Assembly (NCBI RefSeq): GCF_003344785.1
Contig: NZ_QPMK01000003.1
Span: 201,468-265,467, forward strand
Direction of reading: 5' to 3'
From: Thalassococcus profundi
GTDB taxonomy: Bacteria; Pseudomonadota; Alphaproteobacteria; Rhodobacterales; Rhodobacteraceae
DNA length: 64,000 nt
Under the pieces are notes generated by a model. That model had not been told where the DNA came from. It did not search any database and saw only the letters and a list, made by a program, of their open reading frames with translations. The position numbers were made by a program, and so were the translations under genes. Shown here one piece after another: positions 10,157 to 20,198 of the stretch. Within the stretch, counting starts at the first letter, position 1, and each line of letters opens with the position of its first letter.

Positions 10157-11704
10157 ATGACCGAACTTCTGACAGCGGCGCAGATGCGCGCCCTCGAACA
10201 GGCGGCGATGGCGGCGGGCGCCGTGACCGGGCGCGACCTCATGGAGCGGGCCGGGCGCGGCGCGGTCGATGCGATCTTTGCCGAATGGCCGGACCTGGCC
10301 GCCGCGCCGCATCGCGCCGTGGTGCTGTGCGGGCCGGGCAACAACGGCGGCGACGGGTTCGTCGTCGCACGGCTGCTGCATGACTGGGGCTGGCAGGTCG
10401 CGTTGTACCTCTACGGCGACGCGGAAAAACTGCCGCCCGATGCGCGGGCGAACCACGACCGCTGGCGGGCGTTGGGTCCGGTCTTGCCCTTCGCCTCGGC
10501 CCCGACCGCAGCCGATGCGGCCGATCTTTACGTCGATGCGCTCTTCGGCACCGGCTTGCGGCGGCCGCTGGAAGGCGAGCTGCTGGACTGGGTGTCCACC
10601 CGCGCCGCCGATCCGCAGGCCACGGCCCGCACCGTGGCGCTCGACATGCCGTCGGGCCTGTGCAGCGACAGCGGGCGCGCATTGGGCGAGACGGCCGAGA
10701 CCGTGCGGGCCGCGCTGACCGTGACCTTTCACGCCCGAAAGCTGGGGCAGGTGCTGAGCCTGGGGCCGTCGAGATGTGGCAAGACAGTGGTGGCGGAGAT
10801 CGGGCTGGCCCACGCGCCCGATGTGTCCGTCGCGCGATTGGTCGAGGCCCCGGATGCGCGCGACCTCTCCAAGGCGGACGGCGCGCACAAATACGACAGC
10901 GGGCATGCGCTGGTGCTCTCCGGCGGGGCCGGGCGCACCGGAGCGGCGCGACTGGCGGCGCGCGGCGCGCTGCGGATCGGCGCGGGGCTGGTGACGCTGG
11001 GGGTGCCGCCTTCGGCGCAGATGGAGGTGGCCTTCCAAGTGACCGCGATCATGCTGACCAGGATCGCCGATGCCGCGGCCTTGGCACAAGCGCTGGAGGA
11101 CAGGCGTCTCGCGGCGCTGTGCCTCGGGCCGGGCATGGGCACCGACCGGGCGCGGGACCTGGTGCCCGTGGCCTTGCGGGCGGTCCATGCGCCGGGGGTG
11201 GTGCTGGACGCCGACGCCCTGACCGCCTTTGCCGATGCGCCGGAGACGCTGTTCGGACTGCTGCACGCGCGCTGCGTGCTGACCCCTCATGGCGGCGAAT
11301 TCGCGCGGCTCTTCCCGGATATCGCGGAGCGTCTGACGGCCACGCCCGATGGCGGAACGGCCTATTCGAAGGCCGATGCCACGCGGGACGCGGCGGCGCG
11401 GGCCGGTTGCGTGGTGCTCTTGAAAGGCGCGGACACGGTGATCGCCGACCCCGAGGGGCGCTGCTGCGTCAACGCGGCCATCGGCGCAGAGGCAGCGCCC
11501 TGGCTTGCGACGGCGGGGGCGGGCGATGTGCTCGCGGGGTACATCTGCGGGTTGATGGCGCGCGGCTCGGCGGCCTATGACGCGGCGGCCACGGCCAGTT
11601 GGCTGCACGTGGCCTGCGCGCGGCGCTTCGGCCCCGGCCTGATCGCAGAGGACCTGCCCGAGGTATTGCCGGGAGTGTTGGCGGATATCCTGAACGGAGG
11701 GTGA
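10157..11704 (+). CDS. nnr: Bifunctional NAD(P)HX epimerase / ADP-dependent NAD(P)HX dehydratase
   Basis: This 515-residue repair enzyme fuses the YjeF N-terminal epimerase domain (about residues 1-205, with the motif GPGNNGGDGFV and the FGTGL loop) to a ribokinase-like dehydratase domain (about 225-515, with PGMGTDRARDLVP, ALTAFAD, LTPHGGEFARLF and the catalytic AGAGDVLAGYICGL). Together they convert hydrated nicotinamide cofactors, both epimers, back to NAD(P)H. The start at 10157 is preceded by GCAGGGGA; an ATG at 10118 is in frame but adds 13 unconserved residues. It is a core housekeeping gene, followed by the convergent Hint-domain gene six bases away. Confidence 0.92.
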   Translation: MTELLTAAQMRALEQAAMAAGAVTGRDLMERAGRGAVDAIFAEWPDLAAAPHRAVVLCGPGNNGGDGFVVARLLHDWGWQVALYLYGDAEKLPPDARANHDRWRALGPVLPFASAPTAADAADLYVDALFGTGLRRPLEGELLDWVSTRAADPQATARTVALDMPSGLCSDSGRALGETAETVRAALTVTFHARKLGQVLSLGPSRCGKTVVAEIGLAHAPDVSVARLVEAPDARDLSKADGAHKYDSGHALVLSGGAGRTGAARLAARGALRIGAGLVTLGVPPSAQMEVAFQVTAIMLTRIADAAALAQALEDRRLAALCLGPGMGTDRARDLVPVALRAVHAPGVVLDADALTAFADAPETLFGLLHARCVLTPHGGEFARLFPDIAERLTATPDGGTAYSKADATRDAAARAGCVVLLKGADTVIADPEGRCCVNAAIGAEAAPWLATAGAGDVLAGYICGLMARGSAAYDAAATASWLHVACARRFGPGLIAEDLPEVLPGVLADILNGG

Positions 11705-11709
11705 GCGCC

Positions 11710-12219
11710 TCAGGCCGGTGCGTGCGCGGGGTCCTGAGCCGCCACTTCGAGACCGTCGGCATAGAGGATATGCGGCGCGTCGAAACGCAGCGTGACCAGC
11801 GTGAGCGTGACCTGTCCAAGGTCGCGGACGAATTCGCCGTCGATCAGCCGCGCGGCGGAAACCAGCGCCTGGCTGCGGCCAAACAGCGCCTTGGCGCGCC
11901 AATCGCGGATCAGCACCTCCTGGCTGGCAGGCAAGACCGCGTCGCGGTCGGGACGGGTGTTGCCCAGCGTGCCGGCGCGGATGCCGATGGCGCGCACGGT
12001 GCGCTTGATCACCGACACCTCGCGCAGCACGGCCATACCGCTGTCGCGGGTGATGACGCGATCCCCGGGCGACAGCATTTCCACGGGCAACGCCCCATCG
12101 AGCGTGAGCACCGACGTGCCCGCCACAAGCGCATTGGTGATGGTCTGATCCTGCACGCGATCGATGACAGCCGTCCGGCTGTCCGCGCGCCCGGCCGTTT
12201 TCGGCTTCATGGGCGTCAT
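11710..12219 (-). CDS. Hint (Hedgehog/intein) domain protein
   Basis: A 169-residue protein whose central part is a Hint_2-type domain, common in roseobacters. The start LVAGTSVLTLDGALPVE, the GDRVITRDSG turn and the later DAVLPASQEVLIRDWRAKAL are the typical blocks. In full-length roseobacter proteins this domain is often linked to calcium-binding repeats, but here it stands alone. The residue after LVAG is Thr, so no Cys nucleophile for splicing is visible, and autoprocessing is doubtful. I start at the ATG at 12219 (AGGACA upstream); a GTG at 12246 would add nine basic residues. Confidence 0.7.
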   Translation of the reverse strand: MTPMKPKTAGRADSRTAVIDRVQDQTITNALVAGTSVLTLDGALPVEMLSPGDRVITRDSGMAVLREVSVIKRTVRAIGIRAGTLGNTRPDRDAVLPASQEVLIRDWRAKALFGRSQALVSAARLIDGEFVRDLGQVTLTLVTLRFDAPHILYADGLEVAAQDPAHAPA

Positions 12220-12374
12220 CCTGATTGTCCTGCCTCGTTTTTTCACCAGTTTATGGCAAGAATAGGTTAATGTCGTGCGTTTTCTTGGCTGCTTTTTTCT
12301 CCTCGCATTGCCGTCGCAGCTTTGCTACACCCCGCCGGGCCGAGCCGCCGTTTCGTGTGGCGCCGGCACGATCT

Positions 12375-12459
12375 GCGGGTGTGGCGAAATTGGTAGACGC
12401 ACCAGATTTAGGTTCTGGCGCCGCAAGGCGTGGGGGTTCAAGTCCCTCCACCCGCACCA
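12375..12459 (+). tRNA. tRNA-Leu (anticodon UAG)
   Basis: A class II tRNA folds here. The acceptor stem GCGGGTG pairs with CACCCGC, the anticodon loop TTTAGGT gives UAG for leucine, there is a long variable arm, the T-loop GGTTCAAGTCC is intact, and an encoded CCA ends at 12459. Confidence 0.97.
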
Positions 12460-12655
12460 TTTTTCCAGGGTTTCGACCCGAAGCCGCGAGGGTCTGCCCA
12501 ACCACAGGCACCAGAGCGCCGGTTGCGCGAGGCCTGCGGACGCCATTCCGCCTCTGGAGCGGAGCGCACGGACATTGCGGCATCTTTGGGTTGCGCTTGG
12601 GCGCCGACCACGCTTTGGTGCGAGGGCAGAGAATTTTTCCCGAAGGCGGACGGGC

Positions 12656-13213
12656 ATGGTACGGTCCCTGACGACACGGCTGGCAGAGACATTGGCACGG
12701 ACGCGCGCAGCGCGGGGCCTGTCGCTGGACGAACTGGCCACCGCCAGCGGCGTCAGCCGGGCCACCCTGTCGCGGCTGGAAAAGGCCGAGGCCAGCCCGA
12801 CCGCCGAGATGCTGGACAAGCTCTGCTTTGCCTATGGCTACAGCCTGGCGCAGCTCATGGCGAAGGCCGAGGACGGCTTTGCCGCGCATCTGCCGCGCGC
12901 CGATCAGAGCGTCTGGCGCGACGGCGACCAGGGCGTGGTACGGCGCAGCGTGTCGCCGGGCGGCGGCGGGCTGGCCGCCGAGGTGCTGGATTGCAAGCTG
13001 GGCGCGGAAAGCACCTTTGACCAGGCGGCGCCGGCGGTGCCGGGGCAGGAGCACCATATCTATATGTTGAGCGGGCAGATGACGGTGGCGGTGGACGACG
13101 TCGTGCACCGGCTCGACCAGGGCGACAGCCTGCGGTTTCGCCCGCATGGGCGGGTGCGGCTGGCCACCGGTCTGGCGGCGGCGAAGTACATCCTGGTGAC
13201 GGTCACGCCCTGA
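12656..13213 (+). CDS. XRE-family transcriptional regulator with C-terminal cupin domain
   Basis: This 185-residue regulator has an N-terminal helix-turn-helix (residues about 10-65, GLSLDELATASGVSRATLSR followed by LEKAEASPT) and a C-terminal cupin_2 sensor barrel (about 110-180, with GQEHHIYMLSGQM and LDQGDSLRFRPHG). Such XRE-cupin proteins sense small metabolites and usually control amine or amino-acid metabolism; its target is not evident. The start at 12656 is chosen because the HTH begins just after it; open frame further upstream overlaps tRNA-Leu. No obvious operon partner. Confidence 0.85.
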   Translation: MVRSLTTRLAETLARTRAARGLSLDELATASGVSRATLSRLEKAEASPTAEMLDKLCFAYGYSLAQLMAKAEDGFAAHLPRADQSVWRDGDQGVVRRSVSPGGGGLAAEVLDCKLGAESTFDQAAPAVPGQEHHIYMLSGQMTVAVDDVVHRLDQGDSLRFRPHGRVRLATGLAAAKYILVTVTP

Positions 13214-13282
13214 GCGTGGGCCGCCTTGACCCTCGGGACCACATCCTAGATATCAGGGCCAACACGCGACCAAGAGGGGCCC

Positions 13283-14086
13283 ATGAGCGAAAGCGTCATC
13301 ACCGACAGCCATTGCCACCTCGACTTTCCCGATTTCGACGCCGAACGCGCCAAGGTGATCGACCGGGCAGTGGCGGCGGGTGTGCACCGGATGGTCACCA
13401 TCTGCACCCGGCTGCGGCTTGAACCGCAGGTGCGCGCCATCGCCGAGGCCCATGCGCCCGTCTTCTACGCCGCCGGCACCCATCCGATGAGCGCCGCGGA
13501 CGAACCGATGGCGTCTGTCGACGAGCTGGTCTCGCTGGCGCAGCATCCGAAATTCGTGGGCATCGGCGAGACCGGGTTGGACTATCACTATACGAAAGAC
13601 AGCGCCGCGGTGCAGCAGCAGTCCCTGAAGGTGCATATCGCGGCGGCGCAGGAAACCGGCCTGCCGCTCATCATCCATGCTCGCGCGGCGGATGACGACA
13701 TGGCGGCGATCCTGCGCGAAGGCTATGACCGCGCGCCCTATGCCTGCGTGATGCACTGCTTTTCCTCGGGCGCGGGTCTGGCGCGCGCGGCGCTCGACAT
13801 GGGGTTCTACCTGTCGATGTCGGGTATCGCGGCCTTCCCGAAGTCCACGGAACTGCGCGAGATCTTCGGCGCGGCGCCGCTCGACCGCGTGCTGGTGGAG
13901 ACCGACAGCCCGTATCTCGCGCCGCCGCCCTATCGCGGCAAGCGCAACGAGCCGGGCTATTCGGTGCACACCGCAAAGGTCGGGGCCGAGGTCTTCGGGC
14001 TCGACTATGCCGATTTCGCCGCAGCGACCGAACGCAATTTCGAGCGTCTCTTCGCCAAGGCGGCGGCCTTCCGGGCGGCTGCATGA
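13283..14086 (+). CDS. tatD: TatD-family metal-dependent hydrolase
   Basis: This 267-residue TIM-barrel hydrolase of the amidohydrolase superfamily has metal ligands in DSHCHLDF near the N-terminus, the central Glu in GIGETGLDYHY, His residues in LIIHARAADDD and VMHCFSSG, and the terminal Asp in VETDSPYLAPPPYRGKRNEP (about residues 205-224). TatD proteins act as 3'-5' DNA exonucleases or D-aminoacyl-tRNA deacylase-like enzymes depending on the member. In proteobacteria this gene often follows tmk-holB; here those genes lie a few kb away on the other strand. It overlaps the next gene by four bases (ATGA). Confidence 0.9.
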   Translation: MSESVITDSHCHLDFPDFDAERAKVIDRAVAAGVHRMVTICTRLRLEPQVRAIAEAHAPVFYAAGTHPMSAADEPMASVDELVSLAQHPKFVGIGETGLDYHYTKDSAAVQQQSLKVHIAAAQETGLPLIIHARAADDDMAAILREGYDRAPYACVMHCFSSGAGLARAALDMGFYLSMSGIAAFPKSTELREIFGAAPLDRVLVETDSPYLAPPPYRGKRNEPGYSVHTAKVGAEVFGLDYADFAAATERNFERLFAKAAAFRAAA

Positions 14087-14883
14087 CCCACGAGATGCGC
14101 TTTACCATCCTGGGCTGCGGATCGTCGGGCGGGGTGCCGCGGCTGGGCGGCCACTGGGGCGACTGCGATCCCGGGAACCCGCGCAACACCCGCCGCCGCT
14201 GTTCGATGCTGGTGGAGCGCGAGACCGAGGCGGGCGTGACGCGGGTGCTGATCGACACCTCGCCGGACCTGCGGGCTCAGCTGCTCGACGCCGGCGTTGG
14301 GAGGCTCGACGCGGTGGTCTACACCCATGCCCATGCGGATCATGTGCACGGGATCGACGACCTGCGAATGATCGTCTTCAACATGCGCGCGCGCCTGCCG
14401 GTCTGGGCCGATGCCGAAACGCGGGCGGCGCTGCTCGACCGGTTCGGCTATGCCTTCGTGCAGCCCGAAGGCAGCTCCTATCCGCCGATCCTCGACATGA
14501 ACCTGATCGACGGCGCCTTCGAGATCGACGGCGCGGGCGGCGCCGTGCCCTTCCTGCCGTTCCGGGTGAACCACGGCGGCATCGACGCGCTGGGGTTCCG
14601 TATCGGCGGGTTGGCCTACCTGCCGGACGTGGCGCAGATCCCCGAGGCCTGCTGGCCGGTGCTCGAAGGGCTGGACTGCTGGGTGCTGGACGCCCTGCGC
14701 CGGAAACCCCATCCGACCCATGCGCATCTGGCGCAGTCTCTCGACTGGATCGACCGGATGGCGCCGCGGCGGGCGGTGCTGACGAACATGCATATCGACC
14801 TCGACTATGCGACGCTGGAGGCGGAGACGCCCGAGCACATCACCCCGGCCTATGACGGGATGGTGCTGCGGTTCCCGTTGTGA
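14083..14883 (+). CDS. MBL-fold metallo-hydrolase (PhnP/RNase Z-like)
   Basis: This 266-residue metallo-beta-lactamase-fold phosphodiesterase has the zinc motif THAHADHVHGIDDL (HxHxDH), a second His in FRVNHGGI, and a final His block NMHIDLDYATLE. The N-terminus FTILGCGSSGGVPRLGGHWG and the CDPGNPRNTRRRCS stretch are shared with PhnP-type cyclic phosphodiesterases. There is no phn operon here, and the coupling with tatD is conserved in roseobacters, which suggests a nucleic-acid or nucleotide phosphodiesterase role. Its start overlaps the tatD stop (ATGA), implying translational coupling. Confidence 0.87.
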   Translation: MTHEMRFTILGCGSSGGVPRLGGHWGDCDPGNPRNTRRRCSMLVERETEAGVTRVLIDTSPDLRAQLLDAGVGRLDAVVYTHAHADHVHGIDDLRMIVFNMRARLPVWADAETRAALLDRFGYAFVQPEGSSYPPILDMNLIDGAFEIDGAGGAVPFLPFRVNHGGIDALGFRIGGLAYLPDVAQIPEACWPVLEGLDCWVLDALRRKPHPTHAHLAQSLDWIDRMAPRRAVLTNMHIDLDYATLEAETPEHITPAYDGMVLRFPL

Positions 14884-14916
14884 CGGTCGTCTGCGCCTCG
14901 GTGCGCCGGAGGCGCG

Positions 14917-15846
14917 ATGCAGGCGCTGATTGACGTCATCCTGCCGGTCTTTCTGGTGATCGGCTTCGGCTACCTCGCGGTCTGGCGGGGCTATCTGTCC
15001 GACAGCGCTGTCGACGGGCTGATGGCCTTCACCCACAATTTCGCCGTGCCCTGCCTGCTGTTCCGCGCCATCTGGACGCTGGACCTGGGCCAGAGTTTCG
15101 AGCCGGGACTGCTGATCAGCTTCTACACCGGGTCGGCCACCGGCTTTGCGCTGGGGCTGCTGGGCGGGCGCTATGTCTTCGGGCGGGACTGGGAGGACGC
15201 GGTCGCGATCGGCTTCTGCTGCCTCTTCGCCAATTCGCTGCTGCTGGGGCTGGCGATCACCGAACGGGCCTACGGCGTGGACGCTTTGGAGGCCAACTAC
15301 GCCATCGTCGCCATGCATTCGCCGTTCTGCTACGGCGTCGGCATCACCGCGATGGAGATCGCGCGCGCCCGCGGCACGCCGGCGCGGGCGGTTCCCGGCA
15401 AGGTGATGCGGGCGATGTTCCGCAACGCGCTGGTGATCGCGATCCTGCTGGGCGCGGCGTTCAACCTCTTCGACGTCTCGCTGCCCGGCCCGGCGGTCGA
15501 GGCGCTGGACATGATGGTGCGCACGGCACTGCCCGCCGCGCTCTTCGGCATGGGCGGGGTTCTCTACCGCTACCGGCCCGAGGGCGACGGGCGGGTCATC
15601 GCCTTTGTCTGCGTCGTGGTTCTGGTGGTGCATCCGGCGATCACCTGGACGCTGGGGCGCGCCTTCGACCTGCCGGTGCAGACCTTCCGGTCGGCGGTGG
15701 TGACGGCGGCCATGGCGCCGGGGATCAACGCCTATGTCTTCGCCAACATGTACGGCCGGGCGCGGCGGGTGGCGGCGTCATCGGTGCTGGTGGCGACGGC
15801 GCTGTCGCTGGGGACGACCTGGGTCTGGCTGGCGCTGCTGCCCTGA
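14917..15846 (+). CDS. AEC (auxin efflux carrier) family transporter
   Basis: This 309-residue inner-membrane permease consists of about ten hydrophobic segments in two five-helix halves, typical of the AEC family, beginning VILPVFLVIGFGYLAVWRG. Family members export or import small carboxylates such as malate or malonate; the substrate here cannot be told from sequence. It starts 33 bases after the metallo-hydrolase stop with GGAGGCG just ahead of the ATG and is likely the last gene of a tatD-led operon. It converges on holB across REP-like hairpins. Confidence 0.85.
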   Translation: MQALIDVILPVFLVIGFGYLAVWRGYLSDSAVDGLMAFTHNFAVPCLLFRAIWTLDLGQSFEPGLLISFYTGSATGFALGLLGGRYVFGRDWEDAVAIGFCCLFANSLLLGLAITERAYGVDALEANYAIVAMHSPFCYGVGITAMEIARARGTPARAVPGKVMRAMFRNALVIAILLGAAFNLFDVSLPGPAVEALDMMVRTALPAALFGMGGVLYRYRPEGDGRVIAFVCVVVLVVHPAITWTLGRAFDLPVQTFRSAVVTAAMAPGINAYVFANMYGRARRVAASSVLVATALSLGTTWVWLALLP

Positions 15847-15847
15847 G

Positions 15848-15947
15848 GGATCGCCCGTCGGGCGATACGAGAGACATCGTCCGATGCGCTTACGCATTGG
15901 CGCAGCAGGATCGCCCAAGGGGCGATACGAGAGACGCTGTCTCTCGT
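15848..15947. repeat. Pair of REP-like palindromic repeats between convergent genes
   Basis: Two copies of a unit begin GGATCGCCC-N3-GGGCGATACGAGAGAC (first at 15848-15875, second from 15908). Each has the hairpin ATCGCCC/GGGCGAT. The second copy continues into a further hairpin ACGAGAGAC-N3-GTCTCTCGT. They lie in the 3'-3' gap between the AEC transporter and holB, so they may act as a bidirectional terminator or be members of a dispersed REP family. Confidence 0.7.
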
Positions 15948-16005
15948 GCTCTCTGGAGGTTTATTGGCAAGATGAAGCAGGGGGCGATGTGGCAGATGCG
16001 GCGCG

Positions 16006-17126
<1,121 letters not shown>

Positions 17127-17130
<4 letters not shown>

Positions 17131-17753
17131 GACAGTTCCGCCTCGAGGACGGCCAGCACGTCCGCCGCCACCGCGGCCTTGGCACGGTTGCCGTCGATCA
17201 CGCGGATGCGGTCGGGAAATTCCCGGGCGAGGGCGAGGAAACCGGCGCGCATCCGGGTTTGCAGGTCGAGGCCGAAATCCTCGAACCGTTCCTCGGCCGT
17301 GGCGCGGGACTTGGCCCGCGCCAGGCCCTGGCCCGGGTCCATGTCGATCAGAAAGGTCAGATCCGGTTCGGTGCCGATCATCAGGTCGTGCAGCTGGTCC
17401 ACCGCGGGCCGCAGGTCGCCGCGCGACAGGCCCTGATACATGCGCGTGCTGTCGGCGAAGCGGTCGCAGATCACGATCCGGCCCGCCGCCAGCGCCGGCC
17501 GGATCGTGCGTTCGAGGTGGTCGCGGCGGGCGGCGGTGAAGAGCAGCAGCTCGGTCTGTGCCGACCAGCGGTCGGGATCGCCCTGCAGCACCAGGGCGCG
17601 GATTTCCTCGGCACCGGGGCTGCCGCCGGGTTCGCGGGTCAGCACGACATCGCGGTCGCGCGCCCGCAGGGTCTCTGCCAGCAGGCGCGCCTGGGTGGAT
17701 TTGCCGGAACCGTCGATGCCTTCGAAACTGACGAAAAGGCCTGGCGCCGTCAC
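17127..17753 (-). CDS. tmk: Thymidylate kinase
   Basis: A 208-residue dTMP kinase making dTDP for DNA synthesis. The P-loop FEGIDGSGKSTQ lies at residues 9-20, LTREPGG follows, then the DRFADSTRMYQG base/phosphate motif, and a lid segment around ARAKSRATAEERFEDF. The gene is in a coupled operon: its start overlaps the stop of the carboxypeptidase gene (ATGA at 17750-17753), and its stop overlaps holB in the same way. Confidence 0.96.
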
Positions 17754-18922
17754 ATCGTGCCCTCGGCCGTGCCATCGCCCAGCCGCTTCAGCAGCGCATT
17801 GCTGACGGTCATCATCCGGCTCATGAACCCGCCGGTGGCGACGTCGGACTCGGCCACCAGAGGCATGCGGTGCTCGGGCAGACCTTCGGGGCGGATGATC
17901 AGCTCTGCCAGCTGCTGACCCTTGCTGATCGGCGCCTGGAGCGGGCCGGTATAGACCACCTCGGCCTCGAGCGAGGCGCCGGGGATGATCGGCAGGAGCA
18001 GGGTCGTGTCCTCGGTGGTGACCAGCCCGACGCTGTCCTCGGCGCCCATCCAGACCTCCGCCGCGGCGACACGCTGGCCGGCGGTGGTGACCTTCTTCTC
18101 GGCGAACTGGCGGAAGGCCCAGTTGACGATCGCCTCGGATTCCTCGGCGCGCTGGCGGGTGGTCTCGAGCCCGGTGATGGCGAAGATCACCCGACGCTCG
18201 CCCTGCCTGGCCGATCCGACAAGGCCGTAGCCGGCCTCTTGCGTGTGGCCGGTCTTGAGCCCGTCGGCACCGATCCCGAGACCCAGCAGCGGGTTGCGGT
18301 TGCTGACGTTCTGCGGCGCGCGGCCGTCGAACTGGAAGGTCTGCTCGGCGAACATCGGGTAGAAGTCGGGAAAGTCGCGGATCAGGCGGCTGGCCAGCAG
18401 CGTCAGGTCGCGCATCGACATCAGGTGGCCGTCGGCGGGCCAGCCGTTGGAGTTCTTGAAGGTGGAATTGGTCATGCCCATCTGCTGCGCGCGGCGGGTC
18501 ATCAGGTCGGCAAAGCCGCGTTCGGTGCCGTCGGGGCTCAGCGCCTCGGCGATCACGGCGCAGGCGTCGTTGCCCGACAGCACCACGATGCCGCGCAAGA
18601 GGTCGTCGACCCGCACCCGGTCGGTGGTGTCGAGGAACATGGTCGAGCCGCCGTAGGACATGGCGTGCTGCGACACCGGCAGGCGTTCGTCGAGTTGCAG
18701 CCGCCCGTCGCGCACCGCCTCGAAGGCCATGTAGAGGGTCATCAGCTTCGACATCGACGCCGGCGGCAGGGGCTCGTCGGCATTCTTGGCCAGCAGCACG
18801 GTCCCGGTGGAGAAATCCAGCACGAAGGCGGCGCGGGCCTGGGTGTCGAAGGCGGACGCGGGCATCGCGAAAAGCGCAAGCGCCGCGCAGAGGGCCAGTG
18901 TCTGGCGCAGGTGGGCGAACAT
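17750..18922 (-). CDS. D-alanyl-D-alanine carboxypeptidase (PBP5/6-like)
   Basis: This 390-residue penicillin-binding carboxypeptidase removes the terminal D-Ala from peptidoglycan pentapeptides. It has a signal peptide (1-24, ending PASA) and the three active-site motifs: S56-M-S-K59, S116-G-N118 and K223-T-G225. The C-terminal domain (about 285-390) is the PBP5_C beta-rich module and probably ends in a weak membrane helix. It begins the dac-tmk-holB operon. The upstream SPOR lipoprotein gene is 49 bases away in the same direction and may be co-transcribed. Confidence 0.93.
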   Translation of the reverse strand: MFAHLRQTLALCAALALFAMPASAFDTQARAAFVLDFSTGTVLLAKNADEPLPPASMSKLMTLYMAFEAVRDGRLQLDERLPVSQHAMSYGGSTMFLDTTDRVRVDDLLRGIVVLSGNDACAVIAEALSPDGTERGFADLMTRRAQQMGMTNSTFKNSNGWPADGHLMSMRDLTLLASRLIRDFPDFYPMFAEQTFQFDGRAPQNVSNRNPLLGLGIGADGLKTGHTQEAGYGLVGSARQGERRVIFAITGLETTRQRAEESEAIVNWAFRQFAEKKVTTAGQRVAAAEVWMGAEDSVGLVTTEDTTLLLPIIPGASLEAEVVYTGPLQAPISKGQQLAELIIRPEGLPEHRMPLVAESDVATGGFMSRMMTVSNALLKRLGDGTAEGTM

Positions 18923-18971
18923 GGGCAGCTCCCTTGGTCAGGCGGCGTCGGGTCGGCGCGCCCGCGACGGG

Positions 18972-19892
18972 TCAGTCGCTGACGGCATAGGCATCCGTGA
19001 AGCCGGAGGATTTGATCTTGGCCAGCAGCGTGTCGCGCTCGGATTCCGTCTGGGCCGGCCCCACGAGCACCCGCCAGAAGGTCTTGCCGCTGGAGGACTG
19101 CTTTTTCACCGTGGGCACCATGCCCGCCTGGCGCATCGCGGTCGCGGTATTGTTGGCATTGGCCTCGACGCTGAAGATGCCGATCTGCAGGTAGGGCCGC
19201 GACAGGGCGGATGCGGCGGGCGCGGAGGCCGGCGGTTTCGGGGCGGCGGCGACCGGGGTCGGGGCAGGGGCCGCGGATGCAGAGGGCGTTTCGGGCGCTG
19301 CCTCGATCGCGGCAGCGGCGCCGACACTCGCCGGATCGAGCGTGCCCGACGAGATATCGGTGGGCGCGGCCAGCGTGCCGGTGGTGCCGTCCGGGGCGGG
19401 GGCCTCGGCTGGGGCGTCTTCGGTGGCCTCTTCGCGGCGCAGGGCCACGACGTTGAGGTTGGTGGGCTGCCCGGCGAGCATGCCGAGCGCCGCCGCCGCA
19501 TCCGAGGAAATCTGCAGCCGCGGGCCGGGGGTTTCGCGTTCGCGCCGGAACAGGGCGCCGATCACGAACTGGCCGTTCTGTTCGTTGCGGATGATCACCC
19601 GCTCGGGGTCCTGGACATCGGGATGCGCGGCCCAGACACCGCCCAGCGACGGCCTGCCGTCCCAGAGCCCGGCCTCGGTGGCCTGGAACACCTCCGGCGC
19701 CTCGATGTCGCGCTCGACTGTGCGGGCGGCACGGCTGGCGGGTTCGGAGGCGGCGGCATCCCTGTCGCGCGGTTGCAGGAACCCCGGGAGATTGCCGTCC
19801 TCGCAGGCGGACAACGTCGCAAGTCCGATGAAGAATGCCACACCGCGCACCGTCCAGCCATGCTGCCGCGCCGTTCCGAAATCCCTGCTCAT
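18972..19892 (-). CDS. SPOR-domain lipoprotein
   Basis: A 306-residue envelope protein. The N-terminus has a hydrophobic stretch ending in the lipobox LSAC (Cys about residue 30), indicating a lipoprotein. Next is a conserved globular part (about 60-150), then a long Ala/Pro/Thr-rich linker. A C-terminal SPOR domain (about 230-306, starting PYLQIGIFSVEANANN and ending DAYAVSD) normally binds denuded peptidoglycan at the division septum. Its position beside a D,D-carboxypeptidase supports a cell-wall role. Confidence 0.82.
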   Translation of the reverse strand: MSRDFGTARQHGWTVRGVAFFIGLATLSACEDGNLPGFLQPRDRDAAASEPASRAARTVERDIEAPEVFQATEAGLWDGRPSLGGVWAAHPDVQDPERVIIRNEQNGQFVIGALFRRERETPGPRLQISSDAAAALGMLAGQPTNLNVVALRREEATEDAPAEAPAPDGTTGTLAAPTDISSGTLDPASVGAAAAIEAAPETPSASAAPAPTPVAAAPKPPASAPAASALSRPYLQIGIFSVEANANNTATAMRQAGMVPTVKKQSSSGKTFWRVLVGPAQTESERDTLLAKIKSSGFTDAYAVSD

Positions 19893-20106
19893 GCCGTGCC
19901 CCTCAGCCTGTTTCGCGGCATCCTTCGGTGTCGCGGTTTTGTGCCGGTTTGACCGGTCTTGACCGCCGAACGCCGTTCCGTCTGCGCCTCGCTCGCGCGT
20001 AGCTTAACGGCAATGTGGAGACAAGAAAAGACCGCTGCCACGGCTCGGCGGAAAATCCCGCCGCGCGGCTTTCAGAATCGCGTGAGTGGGTCTATCCGAG
20101 GAAGAC

Positions 20107-20196
20107 GGAGGCTTGGCAGAGTGGTCGAATGCGGCGGTCTTGAAAACCGTTGGGCGTGAGAGCGTCCCGTGGGTTCGAATCCCACAGCCTCCGCCA
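20107..20196 (+). tRNA. tRNA-Ser (anticodon UGA)
   Basis: A class II tRNA with acceptor stem GGAGGCT/AGCCTCC, anticodon stem CGGTC and loop TTGAAAA giving UGA for serine, a long variable arm, T-arm GTGGGTTCGAATCCCAC, and CCA encoded at 20194-20196. It marks the end of the core chromosome; its 3' end is duplicated at 47826 and is the attachment site of island 1. Confidence 0.97.
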
Positions 20197-20198
20197 GA
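20183..20198 (+). other. Left attachment site (attL) of island 1 in the tRNA-Ser 3' end
   Basis: The 16 bases CACAGCCTCCGCCAGA, covering the T-arm edge, acceptor strand and CCA of tRNA-Ser, occur again exactly at 47826-47841 beside a P4-type integrase. Tyrosine integrases of that family recombine at tRNA 3' ends, so this pair is the expected att duplication. Confidence 0.85.

Noticed and set aside
15848..15947. Possible two-repeat CRISPR
   Set aside because: The units are self-complementary hairpins with no spacer pattern and no leader.
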